From the NCBI GenBank assembly GCA_965230265.1, contig OZ245999.1:372001-436000 (forward strand): 64,000 nt of DNA. The letters are read 5' to 3'. Each line of letters opens with the position of its first letter. Position 1 is the first letter of the stretch. The position numbers were made by a program, and so were the translations under genes. Below are positions 1-8,964 of this stretch, one piece after another. The notes under the pieces were generated by a model that had not been told where the DNA came from, did not search any database, and saw only the letters and a list, made by a program, of their open reading frames with translations. The stretch is from JAJFKX01 sp965230265 (GTDB lineage Bacteria > Pseudomonadota > Gammaproteobacteria > Xanthomonadales > Wenzhouxiangellaceae).

Positions 1-555
1 GTGGTATTGGACTTATCACTGCCGGGACTTGATGGTTTGGAAGTTTGTACCCGGCTACGTGAAGAGTCTCATAAACATGTTCCTATTCTGATGCTAACAG
101 CGCGCGACCAGTTGGAAGATAAACTAGAAGGGTTCCGTCGTGGTGCTGATGATTATTTGGTCAAACCGTTTGAATTACAGGAAGTTGAAGCCCGGCTGGA
201 GGTGATCACCCGTCGAGCCAACCCCAGTCTGCAAACACGTCAGTTGAATATCGGCGATTTGTATTATGACCTGGATACATTAATTGTTGCCCGTGATGAT
301 GACCATATCGACTTGAACCCCATTGGGTTGAAAATCCTCGAATGCCTGATGCGGGCGTCACCTCGGGTAGTGACCCGAGCCGAAATCGAAGCACATGTGT
401 GGGGTGATGAATTACCAGACAGTGATAGCCTGAGGGTGCATATCCACAGTTTGCGTGCTGCGATTGATAAGCCTTATCCTACAGCCTTGATTCAAACCAG
501 ACATGGTATTGGATACCGGATGGTGGATGTTAACGCGGTTGATGAATCCGGTTAA
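1..555 (+). CDS. OmpR-family response regulator, 5' end cut by window
   Basis: DNA-binding response regulator of a two-component system. The window starts inside the receiver domain. The acidic phospho-acceptor is the Asp at residue 4 of the visible part (VLDLSLPGLDG), followed by the conserved Thr in LTAR (residue 33) and the Lys in VKPF (residue 55). A winged-helix Trans_reg_C domain covers about residues 80-174 and ends in the usual GIGYRM signature. About 45 N-terminal residues, including the acidic pocket, lie outside the window, so the first GTG is internal and not a start. The sensor kinase follows 52 bp downstream on the same strand and is the likely partner. The family is clear. The inducing signal cannot be read from the sequence. 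Confidence 0.93.
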   Translation: MVLDLSLPGLDGLEVCTRLREESHKHVPILMLTARDQLEDKLEGFRRGADDYLVKPFELQEVEARLEVITRRANPSLQTRQLNIGDLYYDLDTLIVARDDDHIDLNPIGLKILECLMRASPRVVTRAEIEAHVWGDELPDSDSLRVHIHSLRAAIDKPYPTALIQTRHGIGYRMVDVNAVDESG

Positions 556-607
556 TTTGTTCTTGCCGGTTCAGTTCATCAAATAACCTGCGAGCACACT
601 CTGATAT

Positions 608-1900
608 ATGCAATACCGGCGCCGTTTACGCAGTCGAATCGTGTTCTCATTCGTGCTGTTTGGCACCATACTCAGTGTGCTGTTTGCTGCCAGTGCATTG
701 GCCTTGCAGGAATACATTACAGACCAGCTGATTTCCAAAACACTGCGTGATGAGTTAAACCAGTATGTTGGTCAGTTACGTGCTGACCCAACCCAGGTAG
801 AACCGTTTTATAGTCGTATTCAGGGTTATGTGACCAGGCCTGGTCAGGCTGAAATCGTGCCACAGGCCTTTCGTGATTTACCCACTGGTGTGCATAAAGT
901 TGATAGTGCCATAGGCATGTATCGTGCAGCCATACGCAAAGACGATGACTATTGGGTTTTTCTGACCTATGACGTGTCTGCCAACCGTTCCATCAGCCGG
1001 CATTTAATCACTGCACTGATAGGTACAGTGTTGGCATTTTCAGTACTTTCTCTGGCACTGGGTTTATGGTCTGCAGGGCGTGTAATGAAACCGGTGCGTG
1101 ATCTTGCTGAGCGAGTACGTGCACTGGCGGCCAGCAACAAATCGGTACAACTCTCAGAGAACTTTGCAGACGATGAAGTGGGGCAGCTGGCTGCGACACT
1201 GGATACCTATGCTGCACAGCTGCGTGATCGGGCCGAGCGGGACCACGCTTTTAATGCCGATGTTTCGCATGAGTTGCGCACACCTCTGGCTGTTATCACC
1301 GGTGCCACTGAGCTATTGCTGAACATGCCGGAGTTATCAGACAAAGTGCATGAAAGATTATTGCGAATTGCCCGGGCTGCTCGGCAATCGGCTGATATTA
1401 CCACGGCATTATTACACCTGGCTCGTGCAGAACGTGGTGTCACCGAAGACAGCAACGCACGTGATCTGGCGACAGTGGTTGCCGATGTGATTGATCTTTA
1501 TCAGCCATTGATTGGTAACAAAGAAGTCACTATTCAGGCTGAATTGGATACACAAGTCAATGTAATTGCGCCTGAGTCTGTCATCGCAGTAACCGTCGGT
1601 AATTTGTTGGGTAACGCCATACGTTATTCACCAGCAGGCATTATTCGAGTAATGGTCAAACCGGGTGCGATTGTGATTCAGGATCAGGGGCCGGGCATTG
1701 ATGAGCAGGATTTGCCACGTATTTTTGATCGTCATTACCGTGGTAAGGAAAGCGGTGGCAAAGGTGCTGGCCTGGGGCTGGCGATTGTTAAGCGTTTATG
1801 TGAACTGTATGGCTGGCAAGTGCGTTTCCAAAACGCGCCAGAAGGAGGGTTGCGTGCCGAGATCTGGTTTTACGGTTTAACCGATGATGCCAGCAACTAA
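608..1900 (+). CDS. Sensor histidine kinase, partner of the upstream regulator
   Basis: Membrane sensor kinase of 430 residues. Transmembrane helices lie at about 11-33 and 133-157 and enclose a periplasmic sensor of about 100 residues. A HAMP linker follows at about 158-210. The HisKA domain has its phospho-acceptor at H221 in VSHELRTP. The HATPase domain has an N box (NLLGNAIRYS, about 332-341), a G1 box (DQGPGI, about 359) and a G2 box (GAGLGLAIV, about 386). All catalytic motifs are intact, so it should autophosphorylate and pass phosphate to the regulator just upstream. The layout resembles QseC/PmrB kinases, but the sensor region carries no residues I recognise as metal or peptide ligands. 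Confidence 0.93.
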   Translation: MQYRRRLRSRIVFSFVLFGTILSVLFAASALALQEYITDQLISKTLRDELNQYVGQLRADPTQVEPFYSRIQGYVTRPGQAEIVPQAFRDLPTGVHKVDSAIGMYRAAIRKDDDYWVFLTYDVSANRSISRHLITALIGTVLAFSVLSLALGLWSAGRVMKPVRDLAERVRALAASNKSVQLSENFADDEVGQLAATLDTYAAQLRDRAERDHAFNADVSHELRTPLAVITGATELLLNMPELSDKVHERLLRIARAARQSADITTALLHLARAERGVTEDSNARDLATVVADVIDLYQPLIGNKEVTIQAELDTQVNVIAPESVIAVTVGNLLGNAIRYSPAGIIRVMVKPGAIVIQDQGPGIDEQDLPRIFDRHYRGKESGGKGAGLGLAIVKRLCELYGWQVRFQNAPEGGLRAEIWFYGLTDDASN

Positions 1901-1994
1901 ACTCTTTTTATTGCTAGCATGCTCGGATCAACTCGCCAAAGCCAGCAGCACATGGCAGACTATTGTCTGAGTTAAACCAACACCTACATTAGCT

Positions 1995-2324
1995 ATGTCC
2001 ATCGTTCGTTGCCCAAGTTGCTCTCAGCGTATTTCCAGTTTGGCCACAGAGTGCCCACATTGTGGATACAGCAAGAGCGGCACTCAAATAGACCCTGAAA
2101 TACTAAGGGTTCGCCAATTACGCCGCTCGCGATATCAAGCACGGATGCTGACTTATCTGGGTATGTTAATTGCCATGATGGGGTTTTTGGTATGGTGGTT
2201 TCAAAATACCGGCTTCGAGCAGTTGCCGGGTCAGATATCACGTTTACTGATTGGTACAGGTTTGGTCGGGTATTTGGCTGCCAGGGTATGGTTGTTCAAC
2301 ATTAATCGCAACATGAAAAAATAG
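1995..2324 (+). CDS. Zinc-ribbon membrane protein, function unknown
   Basis: Small protein of 109 residues. Its N-terminus has two Cys pairs (C6/C9 in CPSC and C20/C23 in CPHC), which fit a single zinc ribbon. A basic stretch (about 38-50) and two hydrophobic helices (about 51-69 and 82-101) follow, with a Lys-rich cytoplasmic end. Such proteins are common and mostly uncharacterised; nothing here points to a substrate. It is convergent with the next gene and shares the hairpin at 2327-2358. The gap of 94 bp after the kinase leaves open whether it is co-transcribed with it. Confidence 0.75.
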   Translation: MSIVRCPSCSQRISSLATECPHCGYSKSGTQIDPEILRVRQLRRSRYQARMLTYLGMLIAMMGFLVWWFQNTGFEQLPGQISRLLIGTGLVGYLAARVWLFNINRNMKK

Positions 2325-2326
2325 CA

Positions 2327-2358
2327 GACCTGCTGTCGAAAGCTCCCAACAGCAGGTC
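2327..2358. terminator. Hairpin between convergent genes
   Basis: A perfect 10-bp inverted repeat, GACCTGCTGT and ACAGCAGGTC, with a 12-nt loop. Read on the minus strand it is followed within a few bases by six Ts, so it fits an intrinsic terminator for the minus-strand gene ending at 2394. On the plus strand there is no T run, so it would be weak in that direction. Confidence 0.65.
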
Positions 2359-2393
2359 ATCAAAGATACAAAGGCGGGAAAGTCTATAGGCCG

Positions 2394-2948
2394 TTATTCA
2401 ACGCGTTTTACCTGAATACGCTTGTTAACACCATCGAGTTTTAAATACCAGGAACCGAATAACCCAGGTTCAACGGTTACTTCTGGGTTGGTGCGTGGGC
2501 GGATACCCAGTATGTCCTGCTGTATCTGGCGCCATACCATACCATTTTCCATTTCGAATACCGTATCGCCTCGCCAGCCAGAAAACTCGCCTTTGATACG
2601 CGTTACGATCGGTACTGGCTCGCCTCGATAATCCTGAAAGCCAATTCTGTCGGGGTTAAAGCCGGCAGGGTACTCTTGTGGCGTCGCTGTTGTCGATGCG
2701 GTGAGTAATACACCTTCCTCACCGCCCAGAGAATGACTGCGTATCCAGTTGTTTAAATGGGTTAACTCTTCTGGGGATAGCTTTTCCAGCCCGGCGTTTT
2801 GAAAGTCATCGTATGACATACGTTCTTCCAAAGAAGAAAACGGCGTTTGTGCGATAGCTGTGCTCGCCATGAAAAACAAAGCAAAAAAAAGCGTTAGAGA
2901 TAATGGTTTGGTCACGGAATTACCTGTATACGTGAAAAATTGGTGCAT
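2394..2948 (-). CDS. Secreted protein of unknown function
   Basis: 184 residues if read from the ATG at 2948. A hydrophobic segment (PLSLTLFFALFFMASTAIA) ends in a good signal-peptidase I site before Q34. A GTG at 2915, preceded by an AGGT, would give a more typical signal peptide, so that start is a real alternative. The mature part starts with an acidic, helix-prone stretch and ends in a beta-rich region (about 105-184) with repeated Gly/Trp/Arg positions. I do not recognise a named family. The signal peptide is encoded across a run of eight identical bases (2883-2890), which could slip. Confidence 0.7.
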   Translation of the reverse strand: MHQFFTYTGNSVTKPLSLTLFFALFFMASTAIAQTPFSSLEERMSYDDFQNAGLEKLSPEELTHLNNWIRSHSLGGEEGVLLTASTTATPQEYPAGFNPDRIGFQDYRGEPVPIVTRIKGEFSGWRGDTVFEMENGMVWRQIQQDILGIRPRTNPEVTVEPGLFGSWYLKLDGVNKRIQVKRVE

Positions 2949-3148
2949 AAGCTAGCATATTAATTGCTAAAAAACTGCTAGTTATGAGCATGTATCGGAT
3001 GCAAAGTTTCCCCAGATGTCATTTCAGATTGTTGTTGATTTTAGGCCCAAGTTACAACTGTGCCGTCATCATTGGCTGAATAATGCTTATCAGGGTTGGT
3101 GATTAAAAAGTGATTGTCTGTTGTCGTTGCAGGCAGGGGGTATCTCTT

Positions 3149-4303
3149 TTATTCCAGATCTTGCTTATAGCGAACATAGGGGATACGTCCGTAAATTGAA
3201 TCCAGATCGCCACCAAGAGCAGGGTCATTGTCACCAGCGGTTGTATCCAGAAGGTTGGTCGCGCCGACACTTAAAGCACCTTGCCAGGGGGTTCGCCAAG
3301 TGAAGTGAACGTTGAAAGTGGTCAAATCATTGCCATTGCTGACACCAGGCAGCAATGGTGTCTCCTGATAAATGCTTTCCACGCCGCCACTAAATGCACC
3401 GCGGCTCCAGTCCAGTTCCAATCTGGCAACGTCCAGGTCAGAGTTGCCGATAGCTGGATTGCCACTAAGGTTGTTAATCGGGAAACCCTGCTGAATCAGC
3501 GGTGAGGACAGTTGATAGTCCAAAATCCGAGCCAGATCTGCATTTAAGGCAAGATCTCCAAGCTCACCGGCGGACACTTGAACGCTAACGCCTAACTGGA
3601 TACCTGTAGCATCGAACTCATTCAAAAACCGATTGTTGCCTGCAAGATTGGGCAATGCATTGGTTAGTGCGGTGGCATCCAGTAGCCAGGGTACACTGCT
3701 GACATTTTGATCATCGCGGAACATGCCCAGACGAGTATGCAGGCCATCGACAGGTGACCAGTCGGCTACAGCAGAAATCCGTTGTTGCTCAATACTGGTT
3801 ACGCGACATCCGCTGGCAGTGACTGAGTCATTGGTCAACTGGCTAGAAGCGCAGCTAATGGTAGCCAATGGTGTGCTGGGTAGCTGACCGATTGATAATG
3901 GGTTAGTGTTTTCCTGTCTTAATTCCAACTGCCAGCCCAGCTGGAGACCTGCATTCTGGAAGAAGCTGTTATTACCGCCTGGCTGCCAAAACCCTGCAGC
4001 CAGCGCTTCCAGTTCTGAGCTGCTGTCCAGTAAAGAAGGTGTTGTGGGCGTGATGGTCAGAGTCAGGCGCTGTAGTGGCAGTTCGCCAACACCGAGAATT
4101 TTAAATGCAGAATCCGGGTTTTGAATGTTGCTGGCCTGATTGGCCGATTGGTCTGCAGGTGTGATAACCACTTCCGGCATCCAGTTAATAATCGAATCAT
4201 TATTCGCTTGAGCAAATGTTGCTGGAGAGCACAACAGTAAAAACGCCACAAGCCAATATGGCTGACGTTTCGTTGTTGATACTTTGACCAGCTTTCTACT
4301 CAT
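3149..4303 (-). CDS. Outer-membrane beta-barrel protein resembling the C-terminal half of TonB-dependent receptors
   Basis: 384 residues with a signal peptide (about 1-31, ending in ATFA). The rest alternates polar and hydrophobic residues as in beta strands. The last 60 residues (FTWRTPWQGALSVGATNLLD, then a GRIPYVRYKQDL ending) look like the closing strands of a TonB-dependent receptor barrel. The usual receptor has 600-1000 residues with an N-terminal plug and a TonB box; neither is visible. The two Cys in the middle (CASS and SGCRV) could form a loop disulfide. It is either a small stand-alone barrel or a receptor derivative that lost its plug. Neighbours give no hint of a ligand. Confidence 0.65.
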   Translation of the reverse strand: MSRKLVKVSTTKRQPYWLVAFLLLCSPATFAQANNDSIINWMPEVVITPADQSANQASNIQNPDSAFKILGVGELPLQRLTLTITPTTPSLLDSSSELEALAAGFWQPGGNNSFFQNAGLQLGWQLELRQENTNPLSIGQLPSTPLATISCASSQLTNDSVTASGCRVTSIEQQRISAVADWSPVDGLHTRLGMFRDDQNVSSVPWLLDATALTNALPNLAGNNRFLNEFDATGIQLGVSVQVSAGELGDLALNADLARILDYQLSSPLIQQGFPINNLSGNPAIGNSDLDVARLELDWSRGAFSGGVESIYQETPLLPGVSNGNDLTTFNVHFTWRTPWQGALSVGATNLLDTTAGDNDPALGGDLDSIYGRIPYVRYKQDLE

Positions 4304-4539
4304 GTTCCAATTAGATTAAAAACTTACACTCTCTGAACCTAAATGCTGCCAGAAGTTCTGCAACAAATCCAGTTATTTAGCTGATTATTCCGATTGTCTG
4401 GCTTAAGCTTCCACAAGTCAGTTAAATACAGGGGTTTATTGGCTCTGCAGCGTTACATTTTGTTACGCTAATATTGCATATACAGGCTTTTTGCCTATTG
4501 CGTGCATTTTAACCTTTATCTAATGATTAGACCGTGAAG

Positions 4540-5112
4540 ATGGCATTAACTTACACACCTTTATTTGAGCCCAACGCCGGCCAAAACGTCCAGGCACCTG
4601 ATTTTTCGCTTCCTGACCCTGATGGCAAGCTGTGGAGCAGAGCCGATTGTATCGGCGAAGCTGGTTTGCTGGTGATGTTTATCTGCAACCATTGCCCTTA
4701 TGTGCAGGCGATTCGTGGCAAATTGGTGCGCGATGCCCATGCATTGATGGATATCGGCATCGGTGTAGTGGCTATCAACTCCAATGATGTGATTGCCTAC
4801 CCACAGGATTCTCCTGAGAAGATGCATCAGCAGGCAGTCCAAGATGGCTATCGTTTTCCCTATCTTTACGATGCAGATCAATCAGTTGCCAAAGCTTATG
4901 GTGCGGTCTGTACGCCGGATTTTTTTGGTTATAACGCTGATTTGCAACTGTGCTATCGCGGCCGACTAGATGCCAGCGGGATGCGAGATAGCGGTGTTGA
5001 GCACCCACGAGAGCTGTTCAACGCGATGTGCCAGGTTGCCAGCACAGGTCAAGGGCCTGAGCAGCAAATACCTTCTATGGGTTGTTCTATCAAGTGGCAT
5101 CAAAACCCATAA
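4540..5112 (+). CDS. Thioredoxin-like redoxin (AhpC/TSA fold)
   Basis: 190 residues from the ATG at 4540; an in-frame GTG lies 6 bases upstream. The protein has a peroxiredoxin/thioredoxin fold with the motif CNHCPYV (C49 and C52), the hallmark of a family of cytoplasmic thioredoxin-like proteins of undefined substrate. There is no signal peptide. The region around 102-120 (YLYDADQSVAKAYGAVCTPDFF) carries the cis-Pro neighbourhood, with a third Cys in front of it. It probably catalyses thiol-disulfide exchange or peroxide reduction, but the exact reaction is not known. The alanine symporter starts 45 bp downstream on the same strand. Confidence 0.85.
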   Translation: MALTYTPLFEPNAGQNVQAPDFSLPDPDGKLWSRADCIGEAGLLVMFICNHCPYVQAIRGKLVRDAHALMDIGIGVVAINSNDVIAYPQDSPEKMHQQAVQDGYRFPYLYDADQSVAKAYGAVCTPDFFGYNADLQLCYRGRLDASGMRDSGVEHPRELFNAMCQVASTGQGPEQQIPSMGCSIKWHQNP

Positions 5113-5157
5113 AGGGTAAGATAGGCGCGCCGGTTTCGGTTTCTATTGGAGAGTTTA

Positions 5158-6798
5158 ATGATAACCAGACTACTACTATTGCTGTCGCTGCTGATGGGAG
5201 GCATCGGGTACGCGCAGAGTTTAAGCGCACAGGAAGCGTCGATTGATGAGCGCATTAATAAGGCTGTAGAACCCTCTGCCAAGGTTGTTTCCGGGCTGGT
5301 TTTTACTCCGATAGCCTGTTACGGCAGCGTGAATCAGGAAACACTCGCAGCTGCAGCCAGTGATCCGTATGCCAACCGTTGCGCCAAGCAAGGTAAGGAT
5401 CCTATCCCGTTTATTGTGGTCTGGTTGATTTTCGCGGCTTTGCTGTTCACTTTATTTTTCCGGTTTATCAACATTCGTGGTATCAAACACGGTATGCAGC
5501 TGGTTCGGGGCAAGTTTTTTGACCCGGAGGCACCGGGTGAAGTCACTCACTTCCAGGCCTTATCTACGGCTTTATCAGGCACAGTTGGGCTGGGAAATAT
5601 TGCCGGTGTTGCTGTTGCGGTGAGTATTGGTGGTCCGGGCGCCACCTTCTGGATGATACTGGCAGGTTTTTTGGGAATGTCATCCAAGTTTGTCGAATGT
5701 ACCTTGGGTGTTAAGTATCGCAATGTGAATGCGGATGGCAGTATTTCCGGCGGTCCGATGTATTACCTGTCCAAAGGTTTAGCAGAACGAGGGCCCGGTT
5801 TGGCCTTCTTGGGCAAAATTCTGGCCATCATGTTTGCTATTTTGTGTATTGGTGGCTCGATGGGTGGTGGCAATATTTTCCAGGCCAATCAGTCATTCAC
5901 CCAATTGGTGAACATTACCGGTGGTGATGCCAGCTGGCTGGCGGACAAAGGCTGGCTATATGGCATTGTGGTCGCTGCGCTGGTGGGTTTGGTGATTATC
6001 GGCGGTATCAAGGGTATTGCCCGGGTAACTTCAAAAATTGTTCCTTTTATGGCGATTGTCTATGTAACCGCGGGCCTGGCCATCATTCTGGTTAATTTTT
6101 CTGCGGTTCCGGCAGCTTTTGGCGCGATTGTTTCTGGTGCGTTTAGCCCGGAAGGTGTGGCGGGCGGTTTTGTCGGTGTATTGATTCAAGGTTTCCGGCG
6201 CGCAGCCTTTTCTAATGAGGCGGGCGTGGGTTCGGCGGCGATTGCCCATTCAGCGGTTAAAACCCGTGAGCCCATCACCGAAGGCCTGGTGGCTTTATAC
6301 GAGCCGTTCGTGGATACCGTGGTGGTGTGTACGATTACCGCCCTGGTGATTATTATTACCGGCAGTTACGACCCCAGTGGCAGTATCGGTGGTGTTGAAC
6401 TGACTTCCAGTGCATTTGAGTCGTCTATCTCATGGTTCCCATGGGTATTGACCCTGGCCGTATTGCTGTTTGCTTTCTCTACCATGATTTCCTGGTCTTA
6501 CTATGGCTTGAAAGCCTGGACCTATCTATTCGGCGAGTCACGTATGACCGACCTGGTTTATAAAATGATTTTCCTGGTGTTTATCGTTATCGGCTCGACC
6601 ATGCAGCTTGGTGCGGTAGTGGACTTCTCCGATGCGATGATTCTGGCCATGGCCTTCCCAAATATCATTGGCCTGTATTTCTTGCTGCCGGTGGTTAAGC
6701 GGGAGTTGAATAGCTATTGGGAACGCTATAAAACCGGCAAGTTGTTAGCAGCACCAGAAGGTGAGGCAAGGATGTTTAATCCCGAATCGACCAGCTAA
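5158..6798 (+). CDS. Sodium:alanine symporter family (AGCS) transporter
   Basis: 546 residues from the ATG at 5158, chosen because GGAGAG sits 4 bases upstream; a TTG at 5146 is also in frame. It is a member of the alanine/glycine:cation symporters, with the family signature GLGNIAGVAVAVSIGGPG and the helix AFSNEAGVGSAAIAHSAVKT. About ten to eleven transmembrane segments are visible. The N-terminus is longer than in typical members of about 450 residues: a first hydrophobic stretch, possibly a cleavable signal, is followed by a roughly 60-residue external segment with two Cys before the first core helix. It likely imports alanine or glycine with sodium. The alanine dehydrogenase at 21887 could use its product, but the two genes are not linked. 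Confidence 0.92.
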   Translation: MITRLLLLLSLLMGGIGYAQSLSAQEASIDERINKAVEPSAKVVSGLVFTPIACYGSVNQETLAAAASDPYANRCAKQGKDPIPFIVVWLIFAALLFTLFFRFINIRGIKHGMQLVRGKFFDPEAPGEVTHFQALSTALSGTVGLGNIAGVAVAVSIGGPGATFWMILAGFLGMSSKFVECTLGVKYRNVNADGSISGGPMYYLSKGLAERGPGLAFLGKILAIMFAILCIGGSMGGGNIFQANQSFTQLVNITGGDASWLADKGWLYGIVVAALVGLVIIGGIKGIARVTSKIVPFMAIVYVTAGLAIILVNFSAVPAAFGAIVSGAFSPEGVAGGFVGVLIQGFRRAAFSNEAGVGSAAIAHSAVKTREPITEGLVALYEPFVDTVVVCTITALVIIITGSYDPSGSIGGVELTSSAFESSISWFPWVLTLAVLLFAFSTMISWSYYGLKAWTYLFGESRMTDLVYKMIFLVFIVIGSTMQLGAVVDFSDAMILAMAFPNIIGLYFLLPVVKRELNSYWERYKTGKLLAAPEGEARMFNPESTS

Positions 6799-6821
6799 TT
6801 GATAAGTATAGTTCTGGCATG

Positions 6822-7421
6822 TCAGGGATACAGCCGCTGGTTTAACCAGCGGTGATTGTCGTCGATACTCCATCTGAACCGGTCATGCAGTCGAAACTCC
6901 TGGCCAAACCAAAACTCCACCATCAACGGCCGTACTCGAAACCCTGACCAGCCATCTGGCCTTGGTACGGGCTGACCTTCAAAGCGTTTTTCGTATTGTT
7001 TGATTCTGTCCTCGAAGGTTTGGCGGCTGTCCAGCGGTTGCGATTGGTCGGAGGCCCAGGCGCCAATCTGGCTGGCACGAGGGCGGTTGGCAAAATAGGT
7101 ATCAGCTTCTTTGTCAGTGACTATTTCGCTGACACCTTCCACCAAAACCTGTTGTTCAATTTCCCGCCACAAAAAGGTTAGTGCGGCTACAGGGTGTTGT
7201 TGCAACTGGCGGCCTTTGTTGCTGTTCAGATGGGTGTAAAACACAAAGCCGGTTTGGTCAAAGTGTTTCAGTAAAACGGTGCGGGCAGATATTTTGTGAT
7301 CTTCGCGAGTGGCCACAGTCATTGCTGTGGGCTCGGCGATATTGGCTTGTTTGGCGGCGTTCAGCCCGGCATTAAATTGATCGACAACTTCAGCGGGTAA
7401 TGGGGGCGGTGGATTGTTCAT
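6822..7421 (-). CDS. pdxH: Pyridoxamine 5'-phosphate oxidase
   Basis: FMN enzyme that oxidises pyridoxamine or pyridoxine 5'-phosphate to pyridoxal 5'-phosphate. The start is set at the ATG at 7421 (199 residues); the in-frame GTG at 7427 is less likely. FMN-binding features are visible (SARTVLLKHFDQTGFVFYT, SNKGRQL), as is the C-terminal PdxH dimerisation domain ending in RFRW...WLNQRLYP, where the Arg and the terminal RLYP are conserved. Length matches the family (about 200-220). It is the first of three minus-strand neighbours but sits at the downstream end of that group. Confidence 0.97.
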   Translation of the reverse strand: MNNPPPPLPAEVVDQFNAGLNAAKQANIAEPTAMTVATREDHKISARTVLLKHFDQTGFVFYTHLNSNKGRQLQQHPVAALTFLWREIEQQVLVEGVSEIVTDKEADTYFANRPRASQIGAWASDQSQPLDSRQTFEDRIKQYEKRFEGQPVPRPDGWSGFRVRPLMVEFWFGQEFRLHDRFRWSIDDNHRWLNQRLYP

Positions 7422-7465
7422 ATGCACATATTATCACTGCTTGGGTTTGTCATTAAGTGCAAGTA

Positions 7466-8362
7466 TTAGTTGTTAACGGCTTGTACGATACTTTCGTAAC
7501 CATTGCGAAAATCAGGGTATTGAAAATCATAACCGGATGCTCTCGCGACGTCATTGCGAATGCGTTTGCCCGTGTAGCTGGCGGTATTGATTTGGTGCTG
7601 CTTCAGCGTTTTCAGCAAAATATCAGGTTGATCGTTAGTGCGAGCCTGGTTTAACTTTTCTGATAGCCAGGTAAGCAGCTCCACTCGTAAAGTCGGGGTA
7701 TCGTCCACACCATTGACGATCGGGTCTTTGGGGTTATTGCTTAGCCAATGGGCGATCAGTCCAGCAGCATCATCCAAATGAATGCGGTTAGTCCAGTTAT
7801 CCAGGTTCTCGGTATTGACGTTGCCATTCAATATTTGACGGATCAGATAGTTGTTCGGATCACCATATAACCCGCCCAGTCGAAAGATGGTGGTTTGATA
7901 AGTGTGTGGTTGTGTCTCCAATCCACTGCTGGCCAGTTGCTCGGCTTGCAGCAGAATTTTGCCATTGAAGCGACTGGGTTCAGTAACGCTGCTTTCATCA
8001 ATCCAGCTGCCGTCATTTTGCCCATAGACCGCAGTAGATGAAACAAACATCAACCGACCATCCGGCTTCAGGGTGTTTCGGTACAGCAGGTTTTTCAGCC
8101 CATTGTAGAAAACCTCGTAATAGGCATCGGGGTCGCGTTGGTCCGGTGTAGGACTGTAGACAATGACATCAAAACCTTTATCCAACCTTGTTAACGTAGC
8201 AGGTGCTGTTAAGTCACCGGTAAAAGCGTGTTGAATGTTTTTACCGGCAGGCTTGCTGCGATTCAGCGCAGTAATGTGGTACCCATGATTGGATAACAGG
8301 CACGCCAGGCGTTTGCCAAGGCGGCCATAACCAGCCAGCAGGACCCGAGTTGAACCGCTCAT
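7466..8362 (-). CDS. NAD(P)-binding epimerase/dehydratase-like protein (YeeZ type)
   Basis: 298 residues with an N-terminal Rossmann motif (LLAGYGRLGKRLA) and an extended short-chain dehydrogenase layout: a SSTAVYG segment with the catalytic Ser and Tyr region at about 115-121, then a C-terminal substrate domain. It matches the poorly characterised YeeZ-like group of nucleotide-sugar-epimerase relatives rather than a defined epimerase. It is co-directional with the exosortase gene and separated from it by only 14 bp, so the two are probably co-transcribed. A role linked to envelope sugars is possible but unproven. Confidence 0.82.
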   Translation of the reverse strand: MSGSTRVLLAGYGRLGKRLACLLSNHGYHITALNRSKPAGKNIQHAFTGDLTAPATLTRLDKGFDVIVYSPTPDQRDPDAYYEVFYNGLKNLLYRNTLKPDGRLMFVSSTAVYGQNDGSWIDESSVTEPSRFNGKILLQAEQLASSGLETQPHTYQTTIFRLGGLYGDPNNYLIRQILNGNVNTENLDNWTNRIHLDDAAGLIAHWLSNNPKDPIVNGVDDTPTLRVELLTWLSEKLNQARTNDQPDILLKTLKQHQINTASYTGKRIRNDVARASGYDFQYPDFRNGYESIVQAVNN

Positions 8363-8376
8363 CAGCTTGGAGGTGA

Positions 8377-8964
8377 TTAGCCGGTTGCTACAGCAGGCGC
8401 CTGCTCAACCTGGTCGCTATCTTCACTTGGATTGCCCGAGTTATCGGATCCGCCTGATCCATCAGACCCATCACTGGAACCGCCTTCAGGTGGTGGCAGC
8501 ATACGCAGCCAGATCAACCACACGACCAGTGCATCCAGAATAATTAGTGCCTGCCACAGGTACAAATGGAACCACTCAAACCAGGTCATATTCCACTGGC
8601 CCAGGTAGAACAGGCTGATAATGCGCACCAGATTCAATGCCTGAATGGCGACAAAACCAATACCAAAGCCAATGAATTTGCTTTTTAGCGGTGCAGGAAA
8701 GGCAAACATAGCAGCGAATAAAATGATCAATGCTTCTACGCCATTACAGCCCGGTTGAATCTCAACAGCAAAGCCATTGCTCATACTGCGCAGTATCTTA
8801 CCGGTAGAAATAACATCAGAATCAAATAGTTGTACCAGCCAGCTGCAGACTTTAGCGATACCCGCTGTAAATGGAAAAATCACGTGCTGCTGTACCGGTT
8901 GCAGCACCTCCAGTGTAAATAGTCCGACCAGCAAGACCAGAAACAGAACAAAAAAACGTATCAT
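8377..8964 (-). CDS. xrtH: Exosortase H (XrtH-like) membrane protease/transpeptidase
   Basis: 195 residues with about five hydrophobic helices. The three exosortase active-site positions are present: C73 in QPGCNGVEA, R114 in NLVRI and H133 in WFHLYLWQA. The short stand-alone form fits exosortase H, which in known cases processes secreted proteins with an IPTLxxWG-CTERM tail. The last 35 residues form an extra Ser/Gly/Asp-rich acidic tail (about 160-195) not expected for the core enzyme. I see no protein with such a sorting tail in this window, so substrates must be elsewhere. The downstream epimerase-like gene is probably in the same transcript. Confidence 0.85.
   Translation of the reverse strand: MIRFFVLFLVLLVGLFTLEVLQPVQQHVIFPFTAGIAKVCSWLVQLFDSDVISTGKILRSMSNGFAVEIQPGCNGVEALIILFAAMFAFPAPLKSKFIGFGIGFVAIQALNLVRIISLFYLGQWNMTWFEWFHLYLWQALIILDALVVWLIWLRMLPPPEGGSSDGSDGSGGSDNSGNPSEDSDQVEQAPAVATG

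Noticed and set aside
3149..4303. Naming the barrel protein a complete TonB-dependent receptor
   Set aside because: The plug domain and TonB box are missing, and the length is far too short.
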